NCBI GenBank assembly: GCA_029256575.1 | Contig: JAQSXR010000002.1 | Coordinates: forward strand, 136,272 to 200,271 | Reading direction: 5' to 3' | Origin: Clostridiales bacterium | GTDB taxonomy: Bacteria > Bacillota > Clostridia > Lachnospirales > JAQSXR01 | Length of the DNA: 64,000 nt | Part shown: positions 43,962-52,830 of the stretch, piece after piece | Numbering within the stretch: position 1 is the first letter of the stretch | How the letters are laid out: every line of letters begins with the position of its first letter | Translations under genes and position numbers: made by a program | The notes under the pieces: generated by a model | What the model was told of the DNA's origin: nothing | What the model saw: the letters and a program-made list of their open reading frames with translations, nothing else | The model's database searches: none

Positions 43962-45548
43962 CTATCTACCAAACTCAGATAATTTTAAATCCTTATTTTT
44001 ATCCAAGGCCGTTTGTATGCTCCAACTACGAACAAACAGTAGCAATGGATTACCCTTCATATCCTTTATCTTCTTTGTATCTGTAGAAAGACTCAAATTA
44101 CTCATATCGACATTTTTGTTCTCAATCCATCTGATGTATTCGTATGCTAAAGGCTCCAAACGAACTTCTACACCATATTCTGATTCTAAACGGAATTTCA
44201 ATACGTCGAATTGAAGAGTTCCAACTACTCCAACAATAACTTCTTCCATACCTGAATTATACTCTTGAAATATCTGAATTGCACCTTCTTGTGCGATTTG
44301 TGAAATTCCCTTTAAGAATTGCTTTCTTTTCATGGTATCTATCTGTCGTACTTTTGCAAAATGTTCTGGTGAAAATGTAGGAATGCCTTCGTACGCAAAC
44401 TTTTCATCTGGCATACAAAGTGTATCTCCAATTGAGAAAATACCCGGATCAAATACTCCAATGATATCTCCTGCATATGCTTCTTCAATTATTTTTCTCT
44501 CTTGTGCCATTAATTGCTGTGGTTGAGAAAGCCTTATTGTTTTATTTCCCTGTACATGATTTACTTCCATTCCAGCAGTAAATTTACCAGAACATATTCT
44601 CATAAAAGCTATTCTGTCCCTATGTGCTTTATTCATATTCGCTTGTATCTTAAATACAAAGGCAGAAAATTCTTTTTCAAGTGGATCTATTATACCTTCT
44701 GTTGATTTTCTAGGTAGTGGTGAAGATGTCATTGATAAAAAGCGTTTTAGGAAAGTTTCAACACCAAAATTAGTCAATGCCGATCCAAAGAATACTGGTG
44801 TAAGCTTTCCACTTAGAATCAAATCGATATCAAATTCACTACTTGCACCATCAAGTAGTTCAATTTCTTCCGATAAAATGTCGTGGTTTTCTTTTCCAAT
44901 TAGTGAATCTAAGCGAGAATCACCAAGTTCAACTTCAATGGTATCTACTTCTTTTTGTCCATTATTCGCTGCATAAAAACGCGTGATGTGTTTGGAATCT
45001 CTGTCATACACACCTTTAAAATCTTTACCGGACCCAATCGGCCAGTTAATCGGACATGTTCTAATTCCGAGTACTTCTTCGATTTCATCTAACAATTCAA
45101 ATGTATTCTTTGCTTCTCTGTCCATCTTATTTATAAATGTAAAAATTGGGATGTTTCGCATAACGCAAACTTTAAATAACTTTTTCGTTTGATTTTCTAC
45201 ACCCTTTGAAACATCAATTACCATAACTGCAGAATCTGCTGCCATTAATGTTCGGTAAGTATCTTCAGAGAAATCTTGATGTCCCGGTGTATCTAATATA
45301 TTAATACAGTAATCATCATAATCAAATTGCATAACTGATGAAGTAACAGATATACCACGTTGCTTTTCTATCTCCATCCAGTCTGAAACTGCATGATTTT
45401 TTGCCTTTTTTCCCTTAACAGAACCTGCAAGATTAATCGCACCACCGTATAATAGAAGTTTTTCCGTTAATGTTGTCTTTCCAGCATCTGGATGAGAGAT
45501 AATCGCAAATGTTCTTCTTTTTTTTATTTCATTCGTATATTCAACCAA
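43962..45548 (-). CDS. prfC: Peptide chain release factor 3
   Basis: 528-aa translational GTPase that removes RF1/RF2 from ribosomes. G1 ISHPDAGKTTLTEKL (~17-31), G2 RGISVTSSV, G3 DTPGHQDF (~89), G4 NKMDRE (~143) and RF3-specific C-terminal domains (FQEYNSGMEEVIVGVVG). Start is TTG at 45548 with GGAGG 7 nt upstream. Confidence 0.96.
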   Translation of the reverse strand: MVEYTNEIKKRRTFAIISHPDAGKTTLTEKLLLYGGAINLAGSVKGKKAKNHAVSDWMEIEKQRGISVTSSVMQFDYDDYCINILDTPGHQDFSEDTYRTLMAADSAVMVIDVSKGVENQTKKLFKVCVMRNIPIFTFINKMDREAKNTFELLDEIEEVLGIRTCPINWPIGSGKDFKGVYDRDSKHITRFYAANNGQKEVDTIEVELGDSRLDSLIGKENHDILSEEIELLDGASSEFDIDLILSGKLTPVFFGSALTNFGVETFLKRFLSMTSSPLPRKSTEGIIDPLEKEFSAFVFKIQANMNKAHRDRIAFMRICSGKFTAGMEVNHVQGNKTIRLSQPQQLMAQERKIIEEAYAGDIIGVFDPGIFSIGDTLCMPDEKFAYEGIPTFSPEHFAKVRQIDTMKRKQFLKGISQIAQEGAIQIFQEYNSGMEEVIVGVVGTLQFDVLKFRLESEYGVEVRLEPLAYEYIRWIENKNVDMSNLSLSTDTKKIKDMKGNPLLLFVRSWSIQTALDKNKDLKLSEFGR

Positions 45549-45844
45549 AATAAATCCTCCGTGTTATCAATAAAATATATATATCTATAGTCACAAATTT
45601 ATCTCTGCATGTAGAACTAACTAGATTGTCTACCTCTAAATCGATTTCTAACTACAATAGTAAATCCAACTACTATAATTTTACATAATGTTTTATTATG
45701 TAAAAAAATCAGTAAAAATGTTTCATACTTATCTATCTTATTATTAACCCAAGTGTTAGTCAAGCCTTAGTTTTATGCAATGAATATTTTATTTCATTAT
45801 AAAACGATATCATATCGAATTTATTTTAGTTTTTATTCAAATAA
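45549..45844. other. AT-rich intergenic stretch, no feature recognised
   Basis: About 300 bp between prfC and the DUF5688 gene. It must hold the prfC promoter, but no convincing -35/-10 pair, RNA or reading frame can be named. Confidence 0.5.
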
Positions 45845-46768
45845 TTATACCTTTTTTATTTCCTTTTTATCTCTATCATAGGTATATACAGAATTTGATA
45901 AAATTTCTTCTGCTTCGACCATATCACTATTAACTTGTTTTACCATACATTTAAGTTGCTCTTTATCTACCTTCTCATCATCAGCAACAACAATCACCTC
46001 ATGAATTGAAGAAGGTAATATGAAGTAATTCCCGTTTAATTTATCTGCCATCTTTTCAAGTATTCCTGGATATAAAATTGTCGTAGCTCCATTCATCTTA
46101 TCCTTATTTGTGATGACATACATTGGAATCGTGTCACTCTTTTTATGAGGTACAAATTCTTCAAATTCAATCATATCAGGAATTAACCCCAATAGTAAGT
46201 CCTCCATACTAGTTACATACGCCGGAAATAATCGTTCTGTATTCTTAAGCGCCATTTCATAGAAATCATTACTATCGATTTCCCTTTCTTTCTTCCACTT
46301 TTCAAGCAAAGTATTTGTAATTAGTATAGATCCTAATCCATTTTCATCTTTCTTTGCAATCCAACGGTATGTAACTAACAAATCATTTTCCTCTCGAAAT
46401 GGAGCTCGTTCCATTAACTTTTGATTATTTTCTTTTCCAACCATTCTAACTACAATTTGATTCTTAATCTTATCAAATTCAGTATCAAACTCTTCGAACG
46501 TGTTATCTCGTGTCCCGTCTAAATATAATCTTGCTATATCTTTGAGTATTTCGTCTATAGCTCTTCCCTCATTAATCTCAAATAAATACGTATTCAGATA
46601 AATATTTGGTATTATCTGCTGTTTGTTATTTGCGATCACGATTGTGTCTAACTCAATGTTATTATTTTTCAAAGTTTTATTGAAGCTTATGTTAGCTTCC
46701 TTATAACTTTCTGGTAAATACTCTTTTATTTCATTCATTAGTATTAATTTAAATTCTTCAATTATCAT
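45845..46768 (-). CDS. DUF5688 family protein
   Basis: 307 aa, soluble, acidic. Features typical of the clostridial DUF5688 family: an early VIANNKQQIIPNIYLNTYL in short blocks, RAPFREENDLLVTYRWI-like central region, LITNTLLEKW, and a C-terminal half with YVITNKDKMNGATTILYPG and LPSSIHEVIVV. Family members are often multi-copy and of unknown role. Ribosome-site spacing to the ATG is long (AAAGGA, about 15 nt), so the start is not certain. Flanked downstream by no related genes and upstream by a repeat-rich region. Confidence 0.75.
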   Translation of the reverse strand: MIIEEFKLILMNEIKEYLPESYKEANISFNKTLKNNNIELDTIVIANNKQQIIPNIYLNTYLFEINEGRAIDEILKDIARLYLDGTRDNTFEEFDTEFDKIKNQIVVRMVGKENNQKLMERAPFREENDLLVTYRWIAKKDENGLGSILITNTLLEKWKKEREIDSNDFYEMALKNTERLFPAYVTSMEDLLLGLIPDMIEFEEFVPHKKSDTIPMYVITNKDKMNGATTILYPGILEKMADKLNGNYFILPSSIHEVIVVADDEKVDKEQLKCMVKQVNSDMVEAEEILSNSVYTYDRDKKEIKKV

Positions 46769-47273
46769 TAATTGATGGTTATCCTTTCTGTTAATATAGC
46801 TTTTCGCTAGATTTAAATTACATTGGGTTTCTGTAAAAATTAATTGGGATTTGTAAAAATAGAAGTTGTTTAATAGAGTTCATGAATAGAAGTTGATAAA
46901 TAGAGTTGATTAATAGAGTTGATTAATAGAGTTGATAAATAAAGTGTGAAGTAAATAAATAATGATAAAAAATTAAATTCATAAATAGAGTTGATAAATA
47001 GAAATCATAAATAGATGTTTTGATTGATCAAAAATTGATATGATTTTAAAACGAAACACTTTAGTAATTTCATTTTGAAGGAATTTTATAATAGATTTTT
47101 GGAAACAAGATACAAGATTTGACGCAAAGAATAATAAGATTTTTTAAATAAAGAAAATTAGATTTGTTAAATAAAGAATTAGATTTGTTAAATAAAGAAT
47201 TAGATTTGTTAAATAAAGGATATTTTGAATTGGGTATGATTTGAGTATAGATATAAAAAGGGAGATTGTCAAG
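46769..47273. repeat. AT-rich intergenic tandem-repeat region
   Basis: About 500 bp without a supported gene. It contains four tandem copies of a 13-bp unit, GTTGATTAATAGA, at 46892-46943 with further scattered copies to about 47001, and at 47161-47220 three tandem copies of a 21-bp unit, GATTTGTTAAATAAAGAATTA. An open frame through the second set would start inside a terminator hairpin, so it is not called as a gene. Confidence 0.85.
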
Positions 47274-47321
47274 AAAAAAAATCCAGGAGAAATCCATGAA
47301 ATCAATCATGAATTCTCCTGG
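47274..47321 (-). terminator. Terminator of the VTC/DUF4956/lipoprotein operon
   Basis: CCAGGAGAA pairs perfectly with TTCTCCTGG (21-nt loop with inner CATGA/TCATG), followed on the minus strand by eight Ts. Confidence 0.88.
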
Positions 47322-47330
47322 CGAAACCCT

Positions 47331-48968
47331 TTATCTTTTTCCTGGACCACCCATTCCTGCTTGTTGTCCATTACTAGTAACCACTGAGGTAAGTGTAATT
47401 TCCGTATTCTGATCACCAAACGTTAATGTATACGTTTCTTCTTTTGTAAGATCTGGGGTACTAATTACAATCGATTGATATTGCTTCTTAGGAATGTAAG
47501 AAACTAATACATTACCATCTTTGTCTGTTAACTTTATTTCTGTTCCTGCATCACTATTCGTTGTTAAGTTATTTAGAAGAGAGTATTGAGTTGACGTGTC
47601 TGAGAAGCCTTGTGCCATTCCTGTGCTTCCAGTTACTATAACTGTTCCACCTGTGATGTTGGCTACTCCATTATAGTCTAGTCCACCATTTCCACTATTT
47701 GTAGGCCCGCTCACATAAGTATTTCCTCCTGATACATAAAGATTACCGTTAGAATCAATTCCATCCCCTGAAGCATCTATTACTATCGTACCACCTTCAA
47801 TAGAAATGTAACAGTTTGCACTTACTTCAAATGAATTTCCACCGCCTCCTCCAAAGCCTCCTTTACCTTGTTCTCCAGGTACTCTTTCTCCTGGTACTTT
47901 TTCTCCTGGTACTTTTTCTCCTGGTACAGGTACTGTTTCTCCTGGTACAGGTACTATTTCTCCAAATACAATATCTTCTGGTTTTTGATTTCCTGTTATA
48001 TTTGTCTCTTCCGTAGCAATTTCAGCTGCATCGCTACTACCTACTGATGCATTAAATCCGTCATCTTCTGCTGTTATGTTAATTGTACCATTTTCAATAA
48101 TAATTACTGTTCCTTCAATACCTTCTTGGCTTTTTATGACTGTAATCTCTCCACCGCTAATATACACGTATCCTTTTGTTGCATCATCTCCATTTTTTGA
48201 CTGAATTCCATTTCCAGTCTCTGCGCTAAGTATAAATGTTCCATCTTTAATCTTTACACAATCTTTACCATTTAAAGCATCTTTGACTGCTGTTATATTA
48301 AATGTTCCACCAGTTATTAATAGATCATCTTTCGATGCAATCCCGTGTTTATAATTGCCTGCTATATTTAAGGTTCCATCACCATTAATTGTTAAATCTG
48401 CTGTACTATAAATGACACCATCCACATTATTATCATTCGTTTGAACATACTCTGCACCATCAATTAATGTGTTTACTGTTCCCTTTTCCAGTGTAATTAA
48501 AGTTTTATCTGCATTTTTTATATAGATTGGGGCATTATCTGGGCAGGTAATAGTTATACCATTGAGTACAATCTGAACCTTGTCCGTATCCTCCGCATCT
48601 ACGATAATCTGACCATATTTTAAAGTTCCTGATATTACATAGGTACCTTCGTCATTAATTGTAAGTACACTATCTTTTGCTATTGCTCCATCACCAGAAA
48701 CATCTATACTACTTCCATCAAATGTAATATGAGTTGCGGTACTATCTTCATATCCTACATCTAAATCACTTGCTTTGAATTCTCTATCCACTACTACCTG
48801 TGAAGTACTAGAGCTGGTAGGAATACTAGAATCTATAGTTGTAGTAGTAGTCGTAGTCACTGTACCGGTTATCGTTTCTGTCTGACTTCCTTGATTCGTT
48901 CCACATCCAGTCAATATAATAGCCATTGTTGTTATTATTGCTAAAAAATACTTTAATTTTTTTATCAT
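47331..48968 (-). CDS. Cthe_2159-like beta-helix lipoprotein (carbohydrate-binding domain)
   Basis: 545 aa. Lipoprotein signal: KYFLAIITTMAIILTGC (Cys near 22). A Thr/Ser-rich stalk follows, then two blocks of short beta-helix turns with repeated TINGDGTLNI, ISGGEITV, IEGGTIVID and VSGGNTYVSG-like units (~70-310 and ~370-490). Between them is a variable linker with PGEKVP repeats and a GGFGGGGG run. The fold matches the Clostridium thermocellum Cthe_2159 family, a cell-surface protein reported to bind acidic polysaccharide. Third gene after VTC and DUF4956, so probably the surface-exposed component of the module. Confidence 0.82.
   Translation of the reverse strand: MIKKLKYFLAIITTMAIILTGCGTNQGSQTETITGTVTTTTTTTIDSSIPTSSSTSQVVVDREFKASDLDVGYEDSTATHITFDGSSIDVSGDGAIAKDSVLTINDEGTYVISGTLKYGQIIVDAEDTDKVQIVLNGITITCPDNAPIYIKNADKTLITLEKGTVNTLIDGAEYVQTNDNNVDGVIYSTADLTINGDGTLNIAGNYKHGIASKDDLLITGGTFNITAVKDALNGKDCVKIKDGTFILSAETGNGIQSKNGDDATKGYVYISGGEITVIKSQEGIEGTVIIIENGTINITAEDDGFNASVGSSDAAEIATEETNITGNQKPEDIVFGEIVPVPGETVPVPGEKVPGEKVPGERVPGEQGKGGFGGGGGNSFEVSANCYISIEGGTIVIDASGDGIDSNGNLYVSGGNTYVSGPTNSGNGGLDYNGVANITGGTVIVTGSTGMAQGFSDTSTQYSLLNNLTTNSDAGTEIKLTDKDGNVLVSYIPKKQYQSIVISTPDLTKEETYTLTFGDQNTEITLTSVVTSNGQQAGMGGPGKR
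47868..47972. repeat. In-frame 15/21-bp tandem repeats in the lipoprotein linker
   Basis: Units reading TTTTTCTCCTGGTAC on the plus strand repeat several times and alternate with a 21-bp variant containing an extra GGTACA. They encode PGEKV, PGERV and PVPGETV. All units are multiples of 3 bp. Confidence 0.8.
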
Positions 48969-48995
48969 ATTATTACCTCTTTCTTTTCATTGATA

Positions 48996-49661
48996 TTACA
49001 GTTCTTCACTTCCGAATGATACTTTCCCACAAGTGATTTCTAAGTTTCCATTTCTACTTCGTAGTTCGTCAATAAATGCCTTTTCTTCCATAGGATTTTT
49101 TAATCCTATGCGGTAATCCAGTTTATATAGGCTTCCCATATTAGATGTTTTCACCTTAATCAATTCGGATTTTGTTGTATATAGCTTAAACAAATCATCG
49201 AATACTCCAGTGTAATCCAATCCTTCTGGAATAGTAATCTTCAACTCTTTTTGATTCTTTTTGGGTTCACCAAAGCCTGTTACATTGTATAGAATGCTCA
49301 CGCATCCAATAATGACAACAAATATTATTGCTGCTACTAAATACCCAGTTCCTGTTGCCAACCCAACTGCCATCGCCATGAAAATACTATTAATTTCCTT
49401 TGCATTTCCTGGTACTGATCGGAAGCGAACTAAACTAAATGCTCCCATAACTGCAACTCCAGTTCCAAGATTTCCATTGACTAACATTATTACCATTTGA
49501 ACAATTGCTGGAAGAAGTGCAATTGTAATTACAAACCCTTTACTGCTACAGTTATATAAGCTATGCACCCAGGCAATCACAGCTCCTAATACAATTGACC
49601 CTACCATACAAATTAAGAATATTTCTATTGAAAATGTCTCTACAGATATTGAATTAAGCAT
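48996..49661 (-). CDS. DUF4956 membrane protein
   Basis: 221 aa. Four TM segments (~12-32, 42-62, 67-90, 103-127), with the DUF4956 signature GNLGTGVAVMGAFSLVRFRSVPG in short blocks (~63-85) and GLATGTGYLVAA. The C-terminal ~95 residues are soluble and ferredoxin-fold-like, probably cytoplasmic. It overlaps the VTC gene by 8 bp. DUF4956 and VTC proteins are regularly found together; DUF4956 may form the membrane channel or anchor for the polymerase. Confidence 0.88.
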   Translation of the reverse strand: MLNSISVETFSIEIFLICMVGSIVLGAVIAWVHSLYNCSSKGFVITIALLPAIVQMVIMLVNGNLGTGVAVMGAFSLVRFRSVPGNAKEINSIFMAMAVGLATGTGYLVAAIIFVVIIGCVSILYNVTGFGEPKKNQKELKITIPEGLDYTGVFDDLFKLYTTKSELIKVKTSNMGSLYKLDYRIGLKNPMEEKAFIDELRSRNGNLEITCGKVSFGSEEL

Positions 49662-50388
49662 ATTTTATTTCTCCTTTATTACTTTCATTTTTCTTTAACT
49701 GTTCTGAAAACTGATACCCTTTCCCATATTTCGAAAAGGATGTCGGATATATTTCTAATTCATCTAATATATGTGATAACCAAAGTGGCATACTTCCTGG
49801 AATCTTTATTTCCATAAGCCGTTGCCCCTCTTCGAGCAGTTGATTGCCCCAAATTCCACATTCAAGCCAGAGTTCTTCTTTTCTCCAAAGAATGTTACTA
49901 TCAAATGTAACACGAAGTTCTGGATCTTCTATCCCATACATTGCGATTCTGTTGTAGGAAATATACATAGCTGGTTCTAACTCTTTATAGAAATTAATAA
50001 ACCAGTCAATTTCTCTTTTTACCTGAGATGGCTCACTAACGGGTTTTGAATCATACAAATAATTCTCAGCCATAGGAAGTTCCATTTTGATACGTCTTTT
50101 ATATACTACGTCGTTATACTTCTTCTTTAATTCAACGTAAACCATATCTCCTTCGGATGGTATTCCATAACTTCTGAGTCTTAGTTTCTCTTTATAGATC
50201 GGTTTTTCGAGAGAAGTTCGAATCAATAGATTGTCCGGAGTGTCAAAATAGATATTACATATTATTGTTTTACCAAAATTATCTATTTCAAGTTTATCCT
50301 GTAATCTTTGTTTTAACAATTTATATTTTTTTTCACTTAGTAAATATTTTACTTCATATCTTTTAAATGTTCCTTGAAATTGGCTCAT
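49654..50388 (-). CDS. VTC-domain polyphosphate polymerase-like protein
   Basis: 244 aa, cytoplasmic. VTC triphosphate-tunnel fold: RYEVKYLLSEKKY near the start (EVKYLL), KLRLRSYG (two Arg), VYVELKKKYNDVVYKRR (Glu-Lys and Arg pair), and LMEIKIPGSMPLWL (Glu-x-Lys) near 205. Such basic tunnels bind ATP and polyphosphate in yeast Vtc4 and its relatives. First gene of the three-gene operon, downstream of a two-component system. Bacterial members also occur beside CotH kinases; none is visible here. Confidence 0.87.
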   Translation of the reverse strand: MSQFQGTFKRYEVKYLLSEKKYKLLKQRLQDKLEIDNFGKTIICNIYFDTPDNLLIRTSLEKPIYKEKLRLRSYGIPSEGDMVYVELKKKYNDVVYKRRIKMELPMAENYLYDSKPVSEPSQVKREIDWFINFYKELEPAMYISYNRIAMYGIEDPELRVTFDSNILWRKEELWLECGIWGNQLLEEGQRLMEIKIPGSMPLWLSHILDELEIYPTSFSKYGKGYQFSEQLKKNESNKGEIKYA

Positions 50389-50440
50389 CTAAAACCTCCT
50401 GTACTATCTTTTTTTAACTTATGTACTCATTGTACTTCTC

Positions 50441-50484
50441 TTACTTAAAACGTACTTTAAATTAAAACTTAAGTTTACTTAAAA
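50441..50484 (-). promoter_or_regulatory. Possible response-regulator binding region upstream of the VTC operon
   Basis: TTACTTAAAA occurs at 50441-50450 and 50475-50484, with an AACTTAAGTT palindrome between (around 50465-50475). This is 50-100 bp before the VTC start, a sensible position for OmpR-type sites. Inference only. Confidence 0.35.
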
Positions 50485-50500
50485 TAATGATACTAAAAAT

Positions 50501-50587
50501 TACGATTCTATAAATTATGATTCTAAAATAATACGATTCTATAAATTACGATTCTAAAATACGATTCTATAAATTACGATATAAAAT
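50501..50587. repeat. 28-31-bp tandem repeats upstream of the VTC operon
   Basis: Three units beginning TACGATTCTATAAATTA at 50501, 50532 and 50560, each containing two copies of a shorter CGATTCTA motif. They lie between the kinase terminator and the VTC promoter region. Confidence 0.85.
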
Positions 50588-50596
50588 TTACAACAC

Positions 50597-50654
50597 TAAA
50601 AAAACAAGATAGCCTGACCATGAAGTCAACTATCTTGCCTTATTTATTACTTTC
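50597..50654 (-). terminator. Terminator of the two-component operon, with direct repeat
   Basis: CAAGATAG (50605-50612) pairs with CTATCTTG (50630-50637), followed by seven Ts on the minus strand. CTATCTTGCCTTATTTATT is then repeated directly about 22 bp later. Confidence 0.8.
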
Positions 50655-50681
50655 TATCTTGCCTTATTTATTTACTTTCCT

Positions 50682-51923
50682 TTATATTAGTACCGTAAAG
50701 CAAATTGATTTTCCATCCTCACTTTTGGCAAAAATATCTCCATTGTGTGCTTGTACAATAGATTTTGCTATGGAAAGTCCAATTCCATCTCCACCTGTTT
50801 CTCTGGATCTTGAAGAATCTAAGCGATAGAATCGATCAAATAACTTAACTAAATTCTCCTTACTAAATTTTTCTTTATCAACCTCATCCATTGTATTATA
50901 GACTTCTAATTTTAATCTTTTTTTTGTAGCAGATAGAGAAATTCTTATTGTTCCACACTCATTCGAATACTTCAAAGCATTGTCAGCAAGAGTAGAAATA
51001 AGCTGATGAATACTGCCTTTATCTCCATGTAATTGAAGCCCCGGTTGAATATCCATTATATATTTTTTATTTTGTGTTTCCGCAATCGTCTCAAATGGAC
51101 CTGCTGCCTCATAGACTACCTCGCTTAAGTCAAAATCAGAGAACACTAATTTTATAGTTTCATCTGTCTTCGAAAGTGTCAATAAATTCTTTATAAGTCG
51201 ATCTAGACGGGTTGTCTGATTTCTGATACTCGTAATCCATTCATTTTCACCACCAGTAAGTTCCAAAACATCAGCATTGGCTGAAATAATGGCAATCGGT
51301 GTCTTTATCTCGTGTCCAGCATCCGTAATAAATTGCTTTTGCTTCTCCATACTTTCTATGATGGGATTAATCGCTTTTTTAGAAAAGATAGATACTAAAA
51401 TAAATACAAACAGTAAATTTGCTAAAGCAACCCCACTTGACGATAATAAAAATAAAGTAGCCATCTGAATCTGACTTTCGCAATCTATAAACACTATCAT
51501 ATAACCATCTGTTTGATCTACCACTGCATATTTATAGATTCCTTTAAAACCGCTATCTTTATTACCACTTATTACTCTATTGGCATAGTCTTCTGCATCT
51601 TTGGAAGAAACAGCCGCAATATGACTTGTATTAATCTCGCGGATACTACCATCTGCATTAACCTCTACGACAAAATAGCGTGTTTGAAATTGAGTTTCCT
51701 CATTCATTTTAAATCCAAAATTCGGATCACCTTTTGGAGGCTTTTCCTTTTCAAACTTTGGAAATTGTCCTCGGTTTTCAGAAAGAATCTTTATCGCACC
51801 ATTTACTCTCTGATTTATATGATAAATATTAATCGAATTAATTGAAGCAACTAGAATGACCATAACCAGTACCAATGAGCCCATGGTTATCATTATGAAT
51901 TTTCTTTGTAATTTCTTAATCAT
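50682..51923 (-). CDS. Sensor histidine kinase
   Basis: 413 aa. Two TM helices (~12-30 and ~150-175) flank an extracellular sensor domain of ~120 residues. Then HisKA with TDAGHEIKTPIAI (~198) and HATPase with DNALKYSN (N box), GDGIGLSIAKSI (G2). It overlaps the response regulator by 4 bp. It probably senses an envelope or extracellular signal and controls the downstream VTC/DUF4956/lipoprotein operon, inferred from position only. Confidence 0.92.
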   Translation of the reverse strand: MIKKLQRKFIMITMGSLVLVMVILVASINSINIYHINQRVNGAIKILSENRGQFPKFEKEKPPKGDPNFGFKMNEETQFQTRYFVVEVNADGSIREINTSHIAAVSSKDAEDYANRVISGNKDSGFKGIYKYAVVDQTDGYMIVFIDCESQIQMATLFLLSSSGVALANLLFVFILVSIFSKKAINPIIESMEKQKQFITDAGHEIKTPIAIISANADVLELTGGENEWITSIRNQTTRLDRLIKNLLTLSKTDETIKLVFSDFDLSEVVYEAAGPFETIAETQNKKYIMDIQPGLQLHGDKGSIHQLISTLADNALKYSNECGTIRISLSATKKRLKLEVYNTMDEVDKEKFSKENLVKLFDRFYRLDSSRSRETGGDGIGLSIAKSIVQAHNGDIFAKSEDGKSICFTVLI

Positions 51924-52594
51924 TCATTCACCTCCAGTACATACCCAAGACCTCTCATAGCCTTGATCTTTACATTGGCATCCAATGTGGCTAACTTTTT
52001 TCGAAGATAAGAGATATACACCCAAACTACATTAATCTCAGTTTCTGCATCATATCCCCAGATTCGTTCCATAAACTGTTCAGTTGAAATCAAACGTTTT
52101 GGATTCGTCATTAGCATTTCAAGCATTTGAAATTCCTTATTTCCAAGTCTTAGTGAGGTATCCATATTTGATAATTCATAGTTTTCTTTGTTTAGACTAA
52201 TATTGCCCGCTTTTATTAAGTTAGGAGTAAACTCTGACTTGCGTCTGCTCATAGCTCGTATTCTAGCCACTAATTCTCCCATTGCAAAAGGTTTGCTTAG
52301 ATAGTCATCGGCACCCATATTCAACCCAATTACACGATCTTCAATCTCTGACTTAGCCGTTAACATTAAAATAGGGGTATGAATACCTTTTTCTCTCAAT
52401 TTTTCTAATACTTGAAGTCCGTTCATCTTTGGCATCATAATATCTAATATTATTACATCGTAATTCCCCGATAATCCATAGTCCAATGCATCGGCTCCAT
52501 TCAACACTGCATCGACTGAATAATTGTTATGTTTTAAAATAGCAACTAAGGCATTTGATAATTCTTTTTCATCTTCTGCAAGTAATATTCTCAT
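51920..52594 (-). CDS. OmpR-family response regulator
   Basis: About 224 aa from ATG at 52594 (GGAGG 8 nt upstream); a longer frame begins at 52690 but has no ribosome site. Receiver: LLAEDEKEL, phospho-Asp in VIILDIMMPKMNG (~51), LTAKSE, SKPFAMGELVAR. Winged helix: LRLGNKEFQMLEMLM, ISTEQFMERIWGYD, MRGLGYVLEV. First gene of the pair. Confidence 0.93.
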   Translation of the reverse strand: MRILLAEDEKELSNALVAILKHNNYSVDAVLNGADALDYGLSGNYDVIILDIMMPKMNGLQVLEKLREKGIHTPILMLTAKSEIEDRVIGLNMGADDYLSKPFAMGELVARIRAMSRRKSEFTPNLIKAGNISLNKENYELSNMDTSLRLGNKEFQMLEMLMTNPKRLISTEQFMERIWGYDAETEINVVWVYISYLRKKLATLDANVKIKAMRGLGYVLEVNE

Positions 52595-52724
52595 TCCCAT
52601 TTCCTCCATCCCCAGTTGTATTCTTCTATCATATCCCAAATGGAATGAAAATTCAAATCTGCTAAAGCAATTACAATTATTATATTCCATACTATAGAGT
52701 ATATCTTTTCAACCTTAAATTAAC

Positions 52725-52830
52725 TTTAATTATAAAAGAATATATCTTATAAATATTAAAATTATAATTATTAGCTCTCATAAATAATCATATCACAAAT
52801 AGATTATATATCTTATAAATACTCATATTA
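52725..52830. repeat. Imperfect direct repeats before the response-regulator gene
   Basis: ATATATCTTATAAATA occurs around 52740 and again around 52808, each followed by TTAT-rich sequence, in a strongly AT-rich stretch between the adenine deaminase stop and the response-regulator promoter. Confidence 0.6.

Noticed and set aside
46860-47001. CRISPR-like array
   Set aside because: Units are 13 bp, directly contiguous, without unique spacers, and no cas genes are present.
47070-47309. A 79-codon minus-strand frame with LFNKSNS repeats
   Set aside because: It starts inside the terminator hairpin of the preceding operon and is made of AT-rich 21-bp DNA repeats; no family or conserved features.
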